Source: Candidatus Gemmiger stercoravium (lineage in GTDB: Bacteria > Bacillota > Clostridia > Oscillospirales > Ruminococcaceae). Taken from it: a DNA stretch of 34,477 bases. The notes under the pieces were generated by a model. The model searched no databases. It was not told the origin of the DNA and saw only the letters and a program-made list of their open reading frames with translations. How positions within the stretch are numbered: position 1 is the stretch's first letter; each line of letters opens with the position of its first letter. Shown here piece by piece: positions 15,680 through 24,194 of the stretch. The DNA lies in assembly GCA_019119835.1 (NCBI GenBank), contig DWWE01000062.1, positions 1 through 34,477 of the forward strand, written 5' to 3'. Position numbers and translations under genes: made by a program.

Positions 15680-16903
15680 ATGGCAAAAGAAATGATCGCA
15701 ATGATCCTGGCCGGCGGGCAAGGCTCACGCCTGTATGCGCTGACCCAGAAGCTGGCCAAGCCGGCTGTGCCGTTTGGCGGCAAGTACCGCATCATCGATT
15801 TCCCGCTGTCCAACTGTGTCAATTCCGACATTGACACGGTGGGGATCCTGACCCAGTACCAGCCGCTTGTGCTGAATGAGTACATCGGCAACGGCCAGCC
15901 CTGGGACCTGGACCGCCTGCACGGCGGCGTCCATGTACTGCCCCCTTACCAGCAGGCGTCCGGCTCCGACTGGTACAAGGGCACAGCCAATGCCATCTAC
16001 CAGAATATTTCCTTCATCGACCGCTATGACCCGCAGTATGTCATCATCCTGTCCGGCGACCAGATCTGCAAGCAGGACTACAGCGACTTCCTGCGTTTCC
16101 ACAAAGAGAAGAACGCCGAGTTCAGCGTCGCTGTTATGGAAGTGCCATGGAGCGAGGCGTCCCGCTTCGGCCTGATGGTCACCGACAACGACGACCGCAT
16201 CAACGAATTCCAGGAAAAGCCGAAAGACCCCAAGTCCAACCTGGCCTCCATGGGCATCTACATCTTCAACTGGGACATCCTCAAGCAGTATCTGATCGCT
16301 GACGAAGCCGACCCCGAATCCGAGAACGACTTCGGCAAGAACGTGATCCCCGCGCTGCTCAAGGATGGCCGCCGGATGTATGCCTACCGCTTCAGCGGCT
16401 ACTGGAAGGATGTCGGGACCATCACCTCGCTGTGGCAGGCGAACATGGAAGTCCTGGACCCCTCCCATTCCGGTATCAACCTGTTTGACGAAAACTGGAA
16501 GATCTACTCCCGCAACTCCGGCCAGCCCTGCCAGCAGATCAGCGCGGACGCGGACATCATCAACTCGATGGTCACCGAAGGCTGCAAGATCAACGGCACG
16601 GTCAAGAACTCCATCCTGTTCCCGGGCGTCGTGGTGGAAAAGGGCGCCACGGTGGAGGCTGCCGTCGTGATGGGCGGCACCGTGGTCAAGGCCGGCGCAA
16701 CGGTCGCCCACTGCATCGTGGCAGAGAATGTCACGGTGGAAGAGGGCGCCACCGTCGGCAAGATGCCGGAGGACGGCCTGAACATTGCCGAGCCCGGCGA
16801 TGTGGCGACGGTCGGTTCCGGCGTCAAGATCGGCAAGGGCGCCGTGGTCGGCCCCAAGGCGATGGTATCCAATGATGTAAAGGATGGTGAGGAACAATGG
16901 TAA
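15680..16903 (+). CDS. glgC: Glucose-1-phosphate adenylyltransferase (ADP-glucose pyrophosphorylase)
   Basis: GlgC makes ADP-glucose from glucose-1-phosphate and ATP, the committed step of glycogen synthesis. The 407-residue protein has the nucleotide loop [13 protein letters not shown] at residues 10-22, the substrate blocks [19 protein letters not shown] and NDFGKNVIP, and a C-terminal left-handed beta helix. The AAGGGGAG element upstream fixes the ATG at 15680. It starts 47 bases after glgB and overlaps glgD by seven bases. In Firmicutes GlgC forms a heteromer with GlgD that changes its catalytic and regulatory properties. Confidence 0.96.
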   Translation: MAKEMIAMILAGGQGSRLYALTQKLAKPAVPFGGKYRIIDFPLSNCVNSDIDTVGILTQYQPLVLNEYIGNGQPWDLDRLHGGVHVLPPYQQASGSDWYKGTANAIYQNISFIDRYDPQYVIILSGDQICKQDYSDFLRFHKEKNAEFSVAVMEVPWSEASRFGLMVTDNDDRINEFQEKPKDPKSNLASMGIYIFNWDILKQYLIADEADPESENDFGKNVIPALLKDGRRMYAYRFSGYWKDVGTITSLWQANMEVLDPSHSGINLFDENWKIYSRNSGQPCQQISADADIINSMVTEGCKINGTVKNSILFPGVVVEKGATVEAAVVMGGTVVKAGATVAHCIVAENVTVEEGATVGKMPEDGLNIAEPGDVATVGSGVKIGKGAVVGPKAMVSNDVKDGEEQW

Positions 16904-18024
16904 GCAGCAACGCTAATGCTCTGGGCGTGATTTTCGCCAACTCGTATGATAACCTTGTCCCCGAACTGGTGGCCGAACGTACCATGGCCTCCATTCCGTT
17001 CGCGGGCCGCTATCGCATGATCGACTTCACCCTGTCCAACATGGCAAACTCCGGCGTGGACAACGTTTCGATCATCGTGCGCAAGAACTATCATTCTCTG
17101 ATGGACCACCTGGGCTCCGGCCGTGAATGGGACCTGACCCGCAAGCGCGGCGGCCTGAACATCATCCCGCCTTTTGCCGAGCGCAGCATCAAGCTGTACT
17201 CCGGCCGTGTGGACGCCCTGGCCAGCGTGCTCACCTGGCTCAGCGCCCAGAAGGAACGGTATGTGATCCTGTCGGACTCCAACATTGCGATGAACTTCAA
17301 CTTCAACAAGCTGTTGGAAGCCCATATCGAGAGCGGCGCCGATGTGACCATGGTCTACAACCGCTCCGAGATCCCCGACGGCGCCCGCAATGACAACTAC
17401 ACCATCCGGATCGACGCCAACGGCCGTGTCACCGAGCTGCTGAGCAACGACTACCGCCCCGGTATGCAGAATCTGTCCATGAACCTGTATATCATCGAGC
17501 GGGAAAGCCTGATCCAGCTGGTGCGGGATGCGGCGGTGCGCGGCCTTGTCTACTTTGAACGGGACATCCTGGCCCGCAACCTGAGCCTGCTCAACGTCAA
17601 GGCGTTCGAGTATACCGGCTACGCGGCCCGCATTGCGGACATGAAGAGCTATTTTGACGAGAACATGCGGCTGCTGCAGTCCGGCAATGTGGACAAGCTG
17701 TTTGATCCCGCTAACCCCATCTACACCAAGATCCGTGACGACAACCCCACCCGCTACCTGGAAGGCAGCAAGGTCAAGAACTGCCTGGTCGCGGACGGCT
17801 GCGTCATCGAGGGTACGGTGGAGAACAGCGTGCTGTTCCGCGGCTGCACCATCAAGAAGGGCGCCGTCGTCAAGAACAGCGTTCTGATGCAGGATACCAT
17901 CGTGGAAGAGAACTGCTCGGTGGACTATGTGGTCACGGACAAGAACGTCCACATCACCACCGGCAAGCAGCTCTGCGGCACCGATTCGTTCCCGGTGTTT
18001 GTGGCCAAGAACCACACGGTCTGA
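16897..18024 (+). CDS. glgD: GlgD, regulatory-type paralogue of ADP-glucose pyrophosphorylase
   Basis: GlgD is the non-catalytic partner of GlgC in Gram-positive bacteria. The 375-residue protein keeps the overall fold ([22 protein letters not shown], then a C-terminal beta helix with repeated VxNSVLxxG hexapeptides). It lacks the GGxGxRL nucleotide loop: the N-terminus reads [16 protein letters not shown]. The start codon lies inside the last codons of glgC, so the two are translationally coupled and likely made in equal amounts. Its divergence from GlgC shows an old duplication and not an assembly artefact. Confidence 0.95.
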   Translation: MVSSNANALGVIFANSYDNLVPELVAERTMASIPFAGRYRMIDFTLSNMANSGVDNVSIIVRKNYHSLMDHLGSGREWDLTRKRGGLNIIPPFAERSIKLYSGRVDALASVLTWLSAQKERYVILSDSNIAMNFNFNKLLEAHIESGADVTMVYNRSEIPDGARNDNYTIRIDANGRVTELLSNDYRPGMQNLSMNLYIIERESLIQLVRDAAVRGLVYFERDILARNLSLLNVKAFEYTGYAARIADMKSYFDENMRLLQSGNVDKLFDPANPIYTKIRDDNPTRYLEGSKVKNCLVADGCVIEGTVENSVLFRGCTIKKGAVVKNSVLMQDTIVEENCSVDYVVTDKNVHITTGKQLCGTDSFPVFVAKNHTV

Positions 18025-18076
18025 TCGCTCAAAAAGGCAGACCGCCACATCTCCCCGGCGGCCCTGCCTGATTGAG

Positions 18077-18108
18077 AGGGCGGGGGAGTCTCCCGCCCTT
18101 TCTCTTTA
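18077..18108 (+). terminator. Hairpin between glgD and glgA, weak terminator or attenuator
   Basis: A GC-rich stem (AGGGCGGG at about 18077-18084 with CCCGCCCT at about 18092-18099) is followed by the broken T tract TTTCTCTTT. It sits in the 132-base gap before glgA, so it may reduce, not abolish, read-through. Confidence 0.5.
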
Positions 18109-18156
18109 CCAGCCACGGGCTGATCGCCCTTTCATACACCCAAGGAGGCAAAATCC

Positions 18157-19575
18157 ATGAAGATCCTTTACGCAGCCAGCGAAGCGGCTCCCTTTGCCAA
18201 ATCCGGCGGCCTGGCCGATGTGGCCGGTGCGCTGCCCAAGGCTTTGGTGCGGGACGGCATCGACTGCCGTGTGGTCCTGCCGCTGTATAATGATCTGAAG
18301 TTCAAGGATACGCTGACCTACGTCACCAATTTCAGCGTTCCGGTGGGCTGGCGCAGCCAGTACTGCGGCCTGTTCCGTGCCGAGCGGGACGGCGTGACCT
18401 TCTACTTCCTCGACAACGAATATTACTTCAAGCGCAGCGGCCTCTATGGCTTCTATGATGACGGCGAGCGGTTTGCGTTTTTCGCCCGCGCCATCCTGGA
18501 AATGCTGTTCTACACCGATTTCGAACCGGACATCATCAACTGCAACGACTGGCAGACGGCCCTGACCCCGGTGTATCTGAACCTGTATTACCGCCATCTG
18601 GACAAGTTCAACCGGATCAAGACGGTGTTCACGATCCACAACATCGCCTACCAGGGCAAGTATGGCCTGGATATTCTCGAGGATACCTGCGGCATCGGCA
18701 AGCGGGACGCCCATGTGGTGGAATACGACGGCTGCGCCAACTTCATGAAGGGCGCCATCGAGACCGCCGACAAGGTCACCACCGTCAGCCCCACCTATGC
18801 CAACGAGATCCTGGACCCCTGGTTCAGCCATGGCCTGGATGGTCTGCTGCGCCAGAAACAGTACAAGCTGTGCGGCATCCTCAACGGCATCGACGTGGAC
18901 GTGTTCAACCCCGCCACCGACCCGGACATCGCCCAGAACTATGATGTCAACACCTTCCAGGAGGGCAAGGCGGTCTGCAAGGCAGCCCTGCAGGATGAGA
19001 TGGGGCTGAACAAGGACGGCAGCCCGGTCATGGCCATGGTCACCCGCCTGGTCGGCCACAAGGGCGTGGATCTGGTCCGTTCCATCGCCGAAGGTCTGCT
19101 GCAGCAGGGCATCGAGCTGGTCATCCTCGGCTCGGGCGAAGCCCAGTACGAGAACTTCTTCAACGAACTCTGCGCCCGCCATCCCGGCCGCGTGGGGGTC
19201 TACATCGGCTTCAACGCCAAACTGGCCCAGCATATCTATGCCGGCGCCGACATCTTCCTGATGCCCTCCCGCTCCGAGCCCTGCGGCCTGGCCCAGATGG
19301 TCTCCTGCCGTTACGGCACCATCCCGGTGGTCCGCGAAACCGGCGGCCTGCGCGACTCCATCCACGATTCCGGCGATGGGTTCGGCAACGGCTTCACCTT
19401 TGCCAACTACAACGCCCACGAGCTGTATGAGGCCTGCTGGCGCGCCAAGGAAGGCTACTGGAACAAGGGCGGCTGGCCGATCCTGGTCCGGCGTGCCATG
19501 GAATGTGACTTCAGCTGGTCCAATTCCGCCAAGAGCTACGAGGGTCTGTACAACGAGGTCGTCAACCTCTGGTAA
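18157..19575 (+). CDS. glgA: Glycogen synthase (ADP-glucose type, GT5)
   Basis: GlgA adds glucose from ADP-glucose to the growing alpha-1,4 glucan. The 472-residue protein has the N-terminal KSGGLADV (ADP-glucose-binding lysine 15), the inner FTIHNIAYQGKY, the mid-protein NGIDVDVFNP and the GT-B C-terminal block PSRSEPCGLAQM followed by RETGGLRDSI. The ATG at 18157 follows AAGGAGG. It is the last gene of the glg operon, separated from glgD by a possible attenuator. No glycogen phosphorylase gene lies in the window. Confidence 0.96.
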   Translation: MKILYAASEAAPFAKSGGLADVAGALPKALVRDGIDCRVVLPLYNDLKFKDTLTYVTNFSVPVGWRSQYCGLFRAERDGVTFYFLDNEYYFKRSGLYGFYDDGERFAFFARAILEMLFYTDFEPDIINCNDWQTALTPVYLNLYYRHLDKFNRIKTVFTIHNIAYQGKYGLDILEDTCGIGKRDAHVVEYDGCANFMKGAIETADKVTTVSPTYANEILDPWFSHGLDGLLRQKQYKLCGILNGIDVDVFNPATDPDIAQNYDVNTFQEGKAVCKAALQDEMGLNKDGSPVMAMVTRLVGHKGVDLVRSIAEGLLQQGIELVILGSGEAQYENFFNELCARHPGRVGVYIGFNAKLAQHIYAGADIFLMPSRSEPCGLAQMVSCRYGTIPVVRETGGLRDSIHDSGDGFGNGFTFANYNAHELYEACWRAKEGYWNKGGWPILVRRAMECDFSWSNSAKSYEGLYNEVVNLW

Positions 19576-19598
19576 TCGAAACCGACCTTTGTCAACAA

Positions 19599-19637
19599 AA
19601 CCCCGCCGGCGGCTGCAAAGCCCCGGCGGGGTTCTTG
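19599..19637 (+). terminator. Terminator of the glg operon
   Basis: A perfect 11-bp stem, AACCCCGCCGG (19599-19609) with its complement (19623-19633), is followed by the short tract TTCTTG. The T tract is weak. Confidence 0.75.
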
Positions 19638-19698
19638 TACGTTGCGTGCGTTGCGGACCCTTGCTGCAGGCGGCGTCTGGACACTTTTCGACAAGTCC

Positions 19699-19751
19699 TG
19701 ACAAAATTCACACATTTTTGCTACAAATTCGGTACAGGTAGGGTTTACAAT
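19699..19751 (+). promoter_or_regulatory. Candidate promoters of the serine hydrolase gene
   Basis: CTGACA (19699-19704) and TACAAA (19722-19727) are 17 bases apart. A second possible -10, TACAAT (19746-19751), has no good -35. Either would give a leader of roughly 50-75 bases. Confidence 0.5.
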
Positions 19752-19807
19752 AAAACCAGACGATGCGGAACGCCGCCCCGCCAGGGGCGGCAAGGGAGGG
19801 AGCCAAG

Positions 19808-20785
19808 ATGCGGCCAGGCCGAGGATTCAGGCGGTTCTGTGTCCTGCTCTGTGCGGGGTTGCTGGTGCTGGGCGGCTGGCGGGCAGCCGGTTCGCCGGGG
19901 CTTGATGCGCTGCAGCAGGAAACGGAGCGGCTGCAGGAATCCATACGCCAGGTCCGGGAGACTTCAGCTGCCGTCACCCCGACGGCCACGCCGGCGCCGG
20001 CGGTGTCTGCCGGGCTGGATGTCCAGGCGCTGGACGCCTTCTGCGCAGCCCAGCGCGGCAGCTTTTCGGTGTACATCCTGGACCTGTCCACCGGGGAGGA
20101 ATACAGCTATGGGGCGTCGGCCCAGTATTACCCCGCCAGCCTGCTGAAAGCCCCCTATGCGCTCTGGCTCTGCAATCTGGCGGAGGAGGGGGTGCTTGAT
20201 CTGGACGGCGAACTGTACAATCTGTATGCAGGCCAGCTGGCCGACACGACCCTGGCTGCGTATGACGGCGAAGAGACCATCCCCATCTGGTCGGCGCTCC
20301 ATGCAATGATCGCGGACAGCGACAACCTGGCCATGCGGATGCTGGCGGCTGTGTGGCCCGGCATGCAGGACACCGGCTTCCAGTCCTTTTTGGGGGAACT
20401 GGGGTTCGAGTGGTCCGGCAGCTGCTCCATCTCGATGGAAGAGGGCATCGCCGGCGTGATGAACGTCACCGATGCCGGCCGGGCGATGGCCGCCCTCTAC
20501 GACTACTTTGAGACCGACACCGACACGGCGCTGCGGCTGCGCCAATGCTTTCTGGATGCCGGCCATACGGCGCTCTTCATCCCGGACGGGGTGGAGGCCG
20601 CCAAAAAATACGGCAGCTGGGACGATGCCTTCCATGACCTGGCCATCGTTTACGCCGCCAGGCCCTATATCCTGTGCTGCATGACCGACCAGGGGGACGC
20701 CGATGCGGATTTCCCGACGGAACCGGTGGAGACTATGCAGCAGCTGGGCCGGCTTGTTTATGAACAGCTGAACCCGGCGGCCTGA
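19808..20785 (+). CDS. Exported serine hydrolase of the class A beta-lactamase fold
   Basis: A 325-residue exported protein. An N-terminal signal or anchor segment (about residues 8-26) is followed by a short helical stretch and the linker TPTATPAPA, then the beta-lactamase/PBP-type domain. The three active-site motifs are present: SLLK (Ser111, Lys114), SDN (171-173) and KYG (267-269) in place of the usual KTG. Relatives include wall-associated carboxypeptidase-like enzymes and inactive homologues as well as true beta-lactamases; resistance should not be inferred. The start at 19808 follows GGGAGGG; an in-frame ATG at 19763 has no ribosome binding site. Confidence 0.82.
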   Translation: MRPGRGFRRFCVLLCAGLLVLGGWRAAGSPGLDALQQETERLQESIRQVRETSAAVTPTATPAPAVSAGLDVQALDAFCAAQRGSFSVYILDLSTGEEYSYGASAQYYPASLLKAPYALWLCNLAEEGVLDLDGELYNLYAGQLADTTLAAYDGEETIPIWSALHAMIADSDNLAMRMLAAVWPGMQDTGFQSFLGELGFEWSGSCSISMEEGIAGVMNVTDAGRAMAALYDYFETDTDTALRLRQCFLDAGHTALFIPDGVEAAKKYGSWDDAFHDLAIVYAARPYILCCMTDQGDADADFPTEPVETMQQLGRLVYEQLNPAA

Positions 20786-20815
20786 ATCCGGCCCCAAAAA
20801 CGCCTGCAAACCGCA

Positions 20816-20865
20816 CAAAAAGCCCCGGGGGCACCGGCATCTTGCCGGCAGACCTCCGGGGCCTT
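20816..20865 (-). terminator. Terminator of the spoIIID-comEB-udk side
   Basis: A long GC-rich stem (GCCCCGG near 20822 with CCGGGGC near 20856, plus an inner GCCGG hairpin) is followed on the minus strand by TTTTT. It ends the udk transcript and may also stop the convergent hydrolase transcript. Confidence 0.8.
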
Positions 20866-20876
20866 GCCTTATGTTT

Positions 20877-21497
20877 TTATGTTTTTGCCAGGTGGTTGGA
20901 CACCCACTTGATCAGCATGTCCAGCGCCACCTCGTTGCGGCCGCCTTCCGGCACGATCAGGTCCGCCTTGCGCTTGCTGGGCTCCACAAACTGTTCGTGC
21001 ATCGGCTTGACGGTGGTCAGGTACTGGGTCACCACGCTGTCCAGCGTGCGGCCCCGGGCCTTCACGTCCCGCACAATGCGGCGCAGGATGCGCACGTCGG
21101 CATCGGTATCCACAAAGACCTTCAGGTCCATCAGCTCGCACAGTTCAGGGGAAGCGAAGATCAGGATGCCCTCCACAATGATGACCGGGGCCGGGCGAAC
21201 GGTGATCGTCTGGTCGCTGCGGTTGTGGATGGCATAGTTGTAGACCGGCACCTCCACCGCTTCGCCCCGGCGCAGCGCCTGCAGATGCTGCACCATCAAT
21301 TCGGTGTCAAAGGAATCCGGGTGGTCGTAGTTCAGCTTGCACCTTTCGGCGTAGGGCAGCTCGTCGTGCCGCTTGTAATAGCTGTCATGGTTGATGACGC
21401 TCACTTCGTTCTGACCGAAATGATCCCGCAGCCGTTCGGTCAGGGTGGTCTTTCCGCTGCCGGTTCCCCCGGCAATTCCGATGATGATGGTGTTCAT
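20877..21497 (-). CDS. udk: Uridine kinase
   Basis: Udk phosphorylates uridine and cytidine to UMP and CMP in pyrimidine salvage. The 206-residue length is normal. The P-loop GIAGGTGSGKTT is at residues 7-18, the nucleoside-binding block INHDSYYKRHDELP follows at about 35, then NYDHPDSFDTELM and the lid region RRIVRDVKARGRTLDSVVTQY. The ATG at 21497 is preceded by GGAGGA. It lies 25 bases downstream of the dCMP deaminase gene and shares its transcript, giving a small pyrimidine salvage operon. Confidence 0.95.
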   Translation of the reverse strand: MNTIIIGIAGGTGSGKTTLTERLRDHFGQNEVSVINHDSYYKRHDELPYAERCKLNYDHPDSFDTELMVQHLQALRRGEAVEVPVYNYAIHNRSDQTITVRPAPVIIVEGILIFASPELCELMDLKVFVDTDADVRILRRIVRDVKARGRTLDSVVTQYLTTVKPMHEQFVEPSKRKADLIVPEGGRNEVALDMLIKWVSNHLAKT

Positions 21498-21522
21498 CCG
21501 TCCTCCACGTCCTTCTCTTGGG

Positions 21523-22002
21523 TCATACAGTAAAGCGGATCTCGCGCCCGGTGGGCTGGTACGCCCGGTACTTGACGCCGGCCATGTCCAGCAGACGGCG
21601 GCTGGCGATGCTCATGTCCGCATTGTGGTATTTGTCCGAAAGGTATACGATTTCCTTGATGCCGCTCTGGATGATGCTCTTGGCGCACTCGTTGCAGGGG
21701 AAAAGGGTCACATACACCCGCGCCCCCCGCAGGTCGCTGTGGGCGGAATTCAAGATCGCGTTGAGCTCGGCATGGCAGACATACATATACTTTGTCTCCA
21801 GCGGGGGACCCTCCCGGTCCCAGGGCATCTCGTCATCGCTGCAGCCGGTCGGCATACCGTTGTACCCCAAAGAAAGAATCTTATTTTCCGGGCTGACGAT
21901 GCAGGCCCCCACCTGGCTGTTGCTGTCCTTGGACCGCATGGCCGAAAGCAGGGCAATGCCCATGAAATACTCGTCCCAGCTGATATAGTCAGTACGTTTC
22001 AT
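21523..22002 (-). CDS. dCMP deaminase (ComEB-like)
   Basis: This zinc enzyme deaminates dCMP to dUMP, the substrate of thymidylate synthase. The 159-residue protein has the catalytic [12 protein letters not shown] motif (about residues 75-86) and the second zinc motif [10 protein letters not shown]. The early [24 protein letters not shown] block is typical of the ComEB/dCMP deaminase group and separates it from cytidine deaminases. The start at 22002 follows GGAAAGG. A near-perfect promoter lies about 75 bases upstream, and udk follows in the same operon. Confidence 0.93.
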   Translation of the reverse strand: MKRTDYISWDEYFMGIALLSAMRSKDSNSQVGACIVSPENKILSLGYNGMPTGCSDDEMPWDREGPPLETKYMYVCHAELNAILNSAHSDLRGARVYVTLFPCNECAKSIIQSGIKEIVYLSDKYHNADMSIASRRLLDMAGVKYRAYQPTGREIRFTV

Positions 22003-22077
22003 CCGTTCACGACCTTTCCTGTTATGGGATGCGCTGCCCTTCCGGTTGACAGCGATTTTGCACAGATTCTACCTTTT

Positions 22078-22106
22078 ATTATACTGTCCGCCGCAGCCGG
22101 GTGCAA
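22078..22106 (-). promoter_or_regulatory. Promoter of the dCMP deaminase-udk operon
   Basis: On the minus strand TTGCAC (22106-22101) and a perfect TATAAT (22083-22078) are separated by 17 bases. It separates this pair from spoIIID. Confidence 0.85.
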
Positions 22107-22155
22107 GAGTCATCCGGTGGGAAAATGCCAAAAAGCCGGGCGGGACCCGGCCGCC

Positions 22156-22437
22156 TCAGTCTCCCGGGCCGTCGGGCGGGTGCAGGGCCCGGGCCTGGCG
22201 CAGATATTTGCAGCGGGTGGCCTCGCCGCCGCGCAGGTGGCGCTCGGCCTTGTTTTTCAAAAGAACTTTGCGAACCTCTCTCCACAGCCCGGGGCTCAGC
22301 CGGCGCAGCCGCATCTGGTCTTTCCAGATGGTGCTTTTGCTCACGCCAAACACTTTGGCGGCGGTGCGCACGGTGGCACCGCTGCCGGCCAGATAACGGC
22401 CGACCGCCAGCGCGCGTTCTTCCGGGTCGCCTTTCAT
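22156..22437 (-). CDS. spoIIID: Sporulation transcriptional regulator SpoIIID
   Basis: SpoIIID is the mother-cell DNA-binding protein that modulates the sigma-E regulon in spore formers. The 93-residue product has the helix-turn-helix at about residues 22-43, with GVSKSTIWKD as recognition segment, and the family signature RHLRGGEATRCKY at 66-78, which contributes the basic DNA-contacting region. The last 13 residues are a proline-rich extension. The ATG at 22437 has GGGAGGT six bases upstream. It is divergent from an AraC gene. The shared gap holds a perfect 11-bp inverted repeat. The host group is often described as non-sporing, so this gene matters for that question. Confidence 0.92.
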   Translation of the reverse strand: MKGDPEERALAVGRYLAGSGATVRTAAKVFGVSKSTIWKDQMRLRRLSPGLWREVRKVLLKNKAERHLRGGEATRCKYLRQARALHPPDGPGD

Positions 22438-22457
22438 ACGCAGACCTCCCTCACACA

Positions 22458-22499
22458 GGTTTGTCAGGGCCGGCGCAGCGGCCGCCCTCCTGACAAACC
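22458..22499. repeat. 11-bp perfect inverted repeat between spoIIID and the AraC gene
   Basis: GGTTTGTCAGG (22458-22468) and CCTGACAAACC (22489-22499) form perfect arms around a 20-base GC-rich centre. There is no T tract, so an operator is more likely than a terminator. The GACAA core resembles part of the known SpoIIID site (RRACAR), though the match is incomplete. Confidence 0.7.
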
Positions 22500-22517
22500 C
22501 TATGCGAAAAAAGGCGG

Positions 22518-22547
22518 TTGTAGACCCGGCGCCGGCTGTGCTACAAT
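22518..22547 (+). promoter_or_regulatory. Promoter of the AraC regulator gene
   Basis: TTGTAG (22518-22523) and TACAAT (22542-22547) are 18 bases apart, and a TGC before the -10 gives an extended -10 element. Confidence 0.75.
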
Positions 22548-22573
22548 GGAAAAAATGCGGGGGAGGGATCAAA

Positions 22574-23431
22574 ATGTCTGTGGTCAACTGGCACCAATTG
22601 TATCAGCCGCTGACGGCCCGGCCCAAGCCTCTGGTGGCGGAAAGCCGGCCCTGCGCCCCGCTGCGGCCGTATGTCCGCTGCTTTTGGGGGTGCGACGCCG
22701 GCAGCCCGGAACCCGCCGTCTGGGTGGTGCCGGACACCTGCGTGGACTTGATCTTCCGCATCGACCGGGCAGCGGGGGCGGTGAGCGTCCGGTTCTGCGG
22801 GGTGGACGACCGGCCGTATCGCTCAGCCGGCGGCGGGCCCCATGCGCTGTTTGCCATCCGCTGGTATGCCTGGACGGCGGGGTACTTTGCCCAGGACAGC
22901 CTGCAGGGGACCCGCAACGGCGGGTTTGCGGGCGGTTGGCATTTTCCCGCCCTGACGGCGGCGCTGGCCCCGCGCCTGCTGGAAGCCCCCAGCCATACGG
23001 CGCGGATCCGGTTGGCCGAAACCCTCCTGCTCACCTGGCTGGAGCAAACCCGGTGCACCATGCCCGACGCCGTTCAGACAGCGGTGGGGACGCTGCTGCA
23101 GGCGCGGGGAAATCTGCGCACTGCCGAACTGCCGGCCCGGACTTTCTGCAGCGCCCGTCAGCTGGAACGCCAGTTCACCGCCTGGATGGGCTGCCCGCCC
23201 AAGACGCTGGCCGGGCTGATCCGCTACCAGTGCCTGTGGCGGGATCTGCTGACCGCGCCGGACTGGAATGTGCAGGATGCGGTGGCCCTGTATGGCTTTG
23301 CGGACCAGTCTCATCTGCTGCGCAGCTTCAAGCGCTATCACGGCATGACCCCGGCCCGGGCGCTGGCGGCGGCCCGTGGTGCGGAATCTGTCGCATTTTT
23401 ACAATCCCACATCCCCGGCAGCGGGATATAA
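22574..23431 (+). CDS. AraC family transcriptional regulator (DUF6597-type N-terminus)
   Basis: A 285-residue regulator. The N-terminal half contains RPYVRCFWGCDA and VVPDTCVDLIFRID, the signature of the beta-barrel sensing domain (DUF6597) found in a subset of AraC proteins. The C-terminal AraC domain has FCSARQLERQFTAWMG as its first helix-turn-helix and DAVALYGFADQSHLLRSFKRYHGMTPARAL as its second, typical unit. The ATG at 22574 follows GGGAGGG. The next two genes run in the same direction after a short gap and are its likely targets or partners. The ligand is unknown. Confidence 0.87.
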   Translation: MSVVNWHQLYQPLTARPKPLVAESRPCAPLRPYVRCFWGCDAGSPEPAVWVVPDTCVDLIFRIDRAAGAVSVRFCGVDDRPYRSAGGGPHALFAIRWYAWTAGYFAQDSLQGTRNGGFAGGWHFPALTAALAPRLLEAPSHTARIRLAETLLLTWLEQTRCTMPDAVQTAVGTLLQARGNLRTAELPARTFCSARQLERQFTAWMGCPPKTLAGLIRYQCLWRDLLTAPDWNVQDAVALYGFADQSHLLRSFKRYHGMTPARALAAARGAESVAFLQSHIPGSGI

Positions 23432-23459
23432 TGGAGAAAACCTGCAAGGAGGCTTTTCC

Positions 23460-24194
23460 ATGATCCAATCCCGCTGCGGCCTGTGCTGTGATGCCTGCGC
23501 CCACCGCGAACCCAACCGCTGTCCCGGCTGCACCCGGCAGCCCCGGCCCTTCTGGGGCGACTGTCCGCTCAAGACCTGCGCCGAACGGCGAGGACTGGCC
23601 CACTGTGGCCTGTGCCCGGACTTTCCCTGCCGGACGCTGTCCCGATTCGCCTATGATGCGGAACACGGAGAAGGGGGCGGCAGCCGGCTGGAACGCTGCC
23701 GCCGCTGGGTCGGGACCACGCCGCGCCTTCGGGCCTGCCTGCTGGTGGTGGAGGATCTCGACCGTGCCGCCGCCTTTTACGGTGAGCTGCTTGGCCTGCC
23801 GGTGGTGGAGGACGCCGGCGGGAACCTGACTTTGGCGGGCGGCATCGCGTTGCAGCAGCGGCGGGCCTGGCAGTCTTTGCTGGGTGGGGCGGAAAGCCGT
23901 TTCGGTCACAACGCCGGCGAACTTTACTTTGAGGTGGAGGACCTGGACGGGTTTGCGGCGGCTGCGGCCGCCTACGGGGCCAGGGTGTTCCAGCCGGTCC
24001 ACACCTTTCCCTGGGGGCAGCGGGGGCTGCGCCTGCGGGACCCTGACGATCATCTGGTGGAAGTGGCCGAGTCGATGGGGACGGTGGTCCGGCGGCATCG
24101 GGAAGCCGGCCTGACGCTCGCCGAGATCGCCCGGCGCATGGGAGTCGCGCCGGACTATGTGGCCCGCTATCTGCCCGGAGAGGAGGAAGCCTGA
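23460..24194 (+). CDS. Fusion of a DUF3795 cysteine-rich domain, a VOC/glyoxalase domain and a short HTH
   Basis: A 244-residue three-part protein. Residues 1-60 are the DUF3795 domain, with eleven cysteines (6, 9, 10, 13, 21, 24, 35, 40, 49, 52, 57) in its CGLCC-CPGC-HCGLCPDFPC pattern, a likely metal or redox site. Residues 95-205 form a VOC domain (LVVEDLDRAAAFYGELLGL through RDPDDHLVEVAE), as in glyoxalases and antibiotic-binding proteins. Residues 215-240 (GLTLAEIARRMGVAPDYVARYL) look like a helix-turn-helix. AAGGAGG supports the start. Its stop overlaps the YjbR gene (TGATG). Its substrate is unknown. Confidence 0.82.
   Translation: MIQSRCGLCCDACAHREPNRCPGCTRQPRPFWGDCPLKTCAERRGLAHCGLCPDFPCRTLSRFAYDAEHGEGGGSRLERCRRWVGTTPRLRACLLVVEDLDRAAAFYGELLGLPVVEDAGGNLTLAGGIALQQRRAWQSLLGGAESRFGHNAGELYFEVEDLDGFAAAAAAYGARVFQPVHTFPWGQRGLRLRDPDDHLVEVAESMGTVVRRHREAGLTLAEIARRMGVAPDYVARYLPGEEEA

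Noticed and set aside
16897-18024. GlgD as an accidental duplicate of GlgC
   Set aside because: Sequence divergence and loss of the nucleotide loop match the known GlgD paralogue of Firmicutes.
19808-20785. A true antibiotic-resistance beta-lactamase
   Set aside because: The KTG motif is KYG and a clear omega-loop glutamate could not be placed, so only the fold is assigned.
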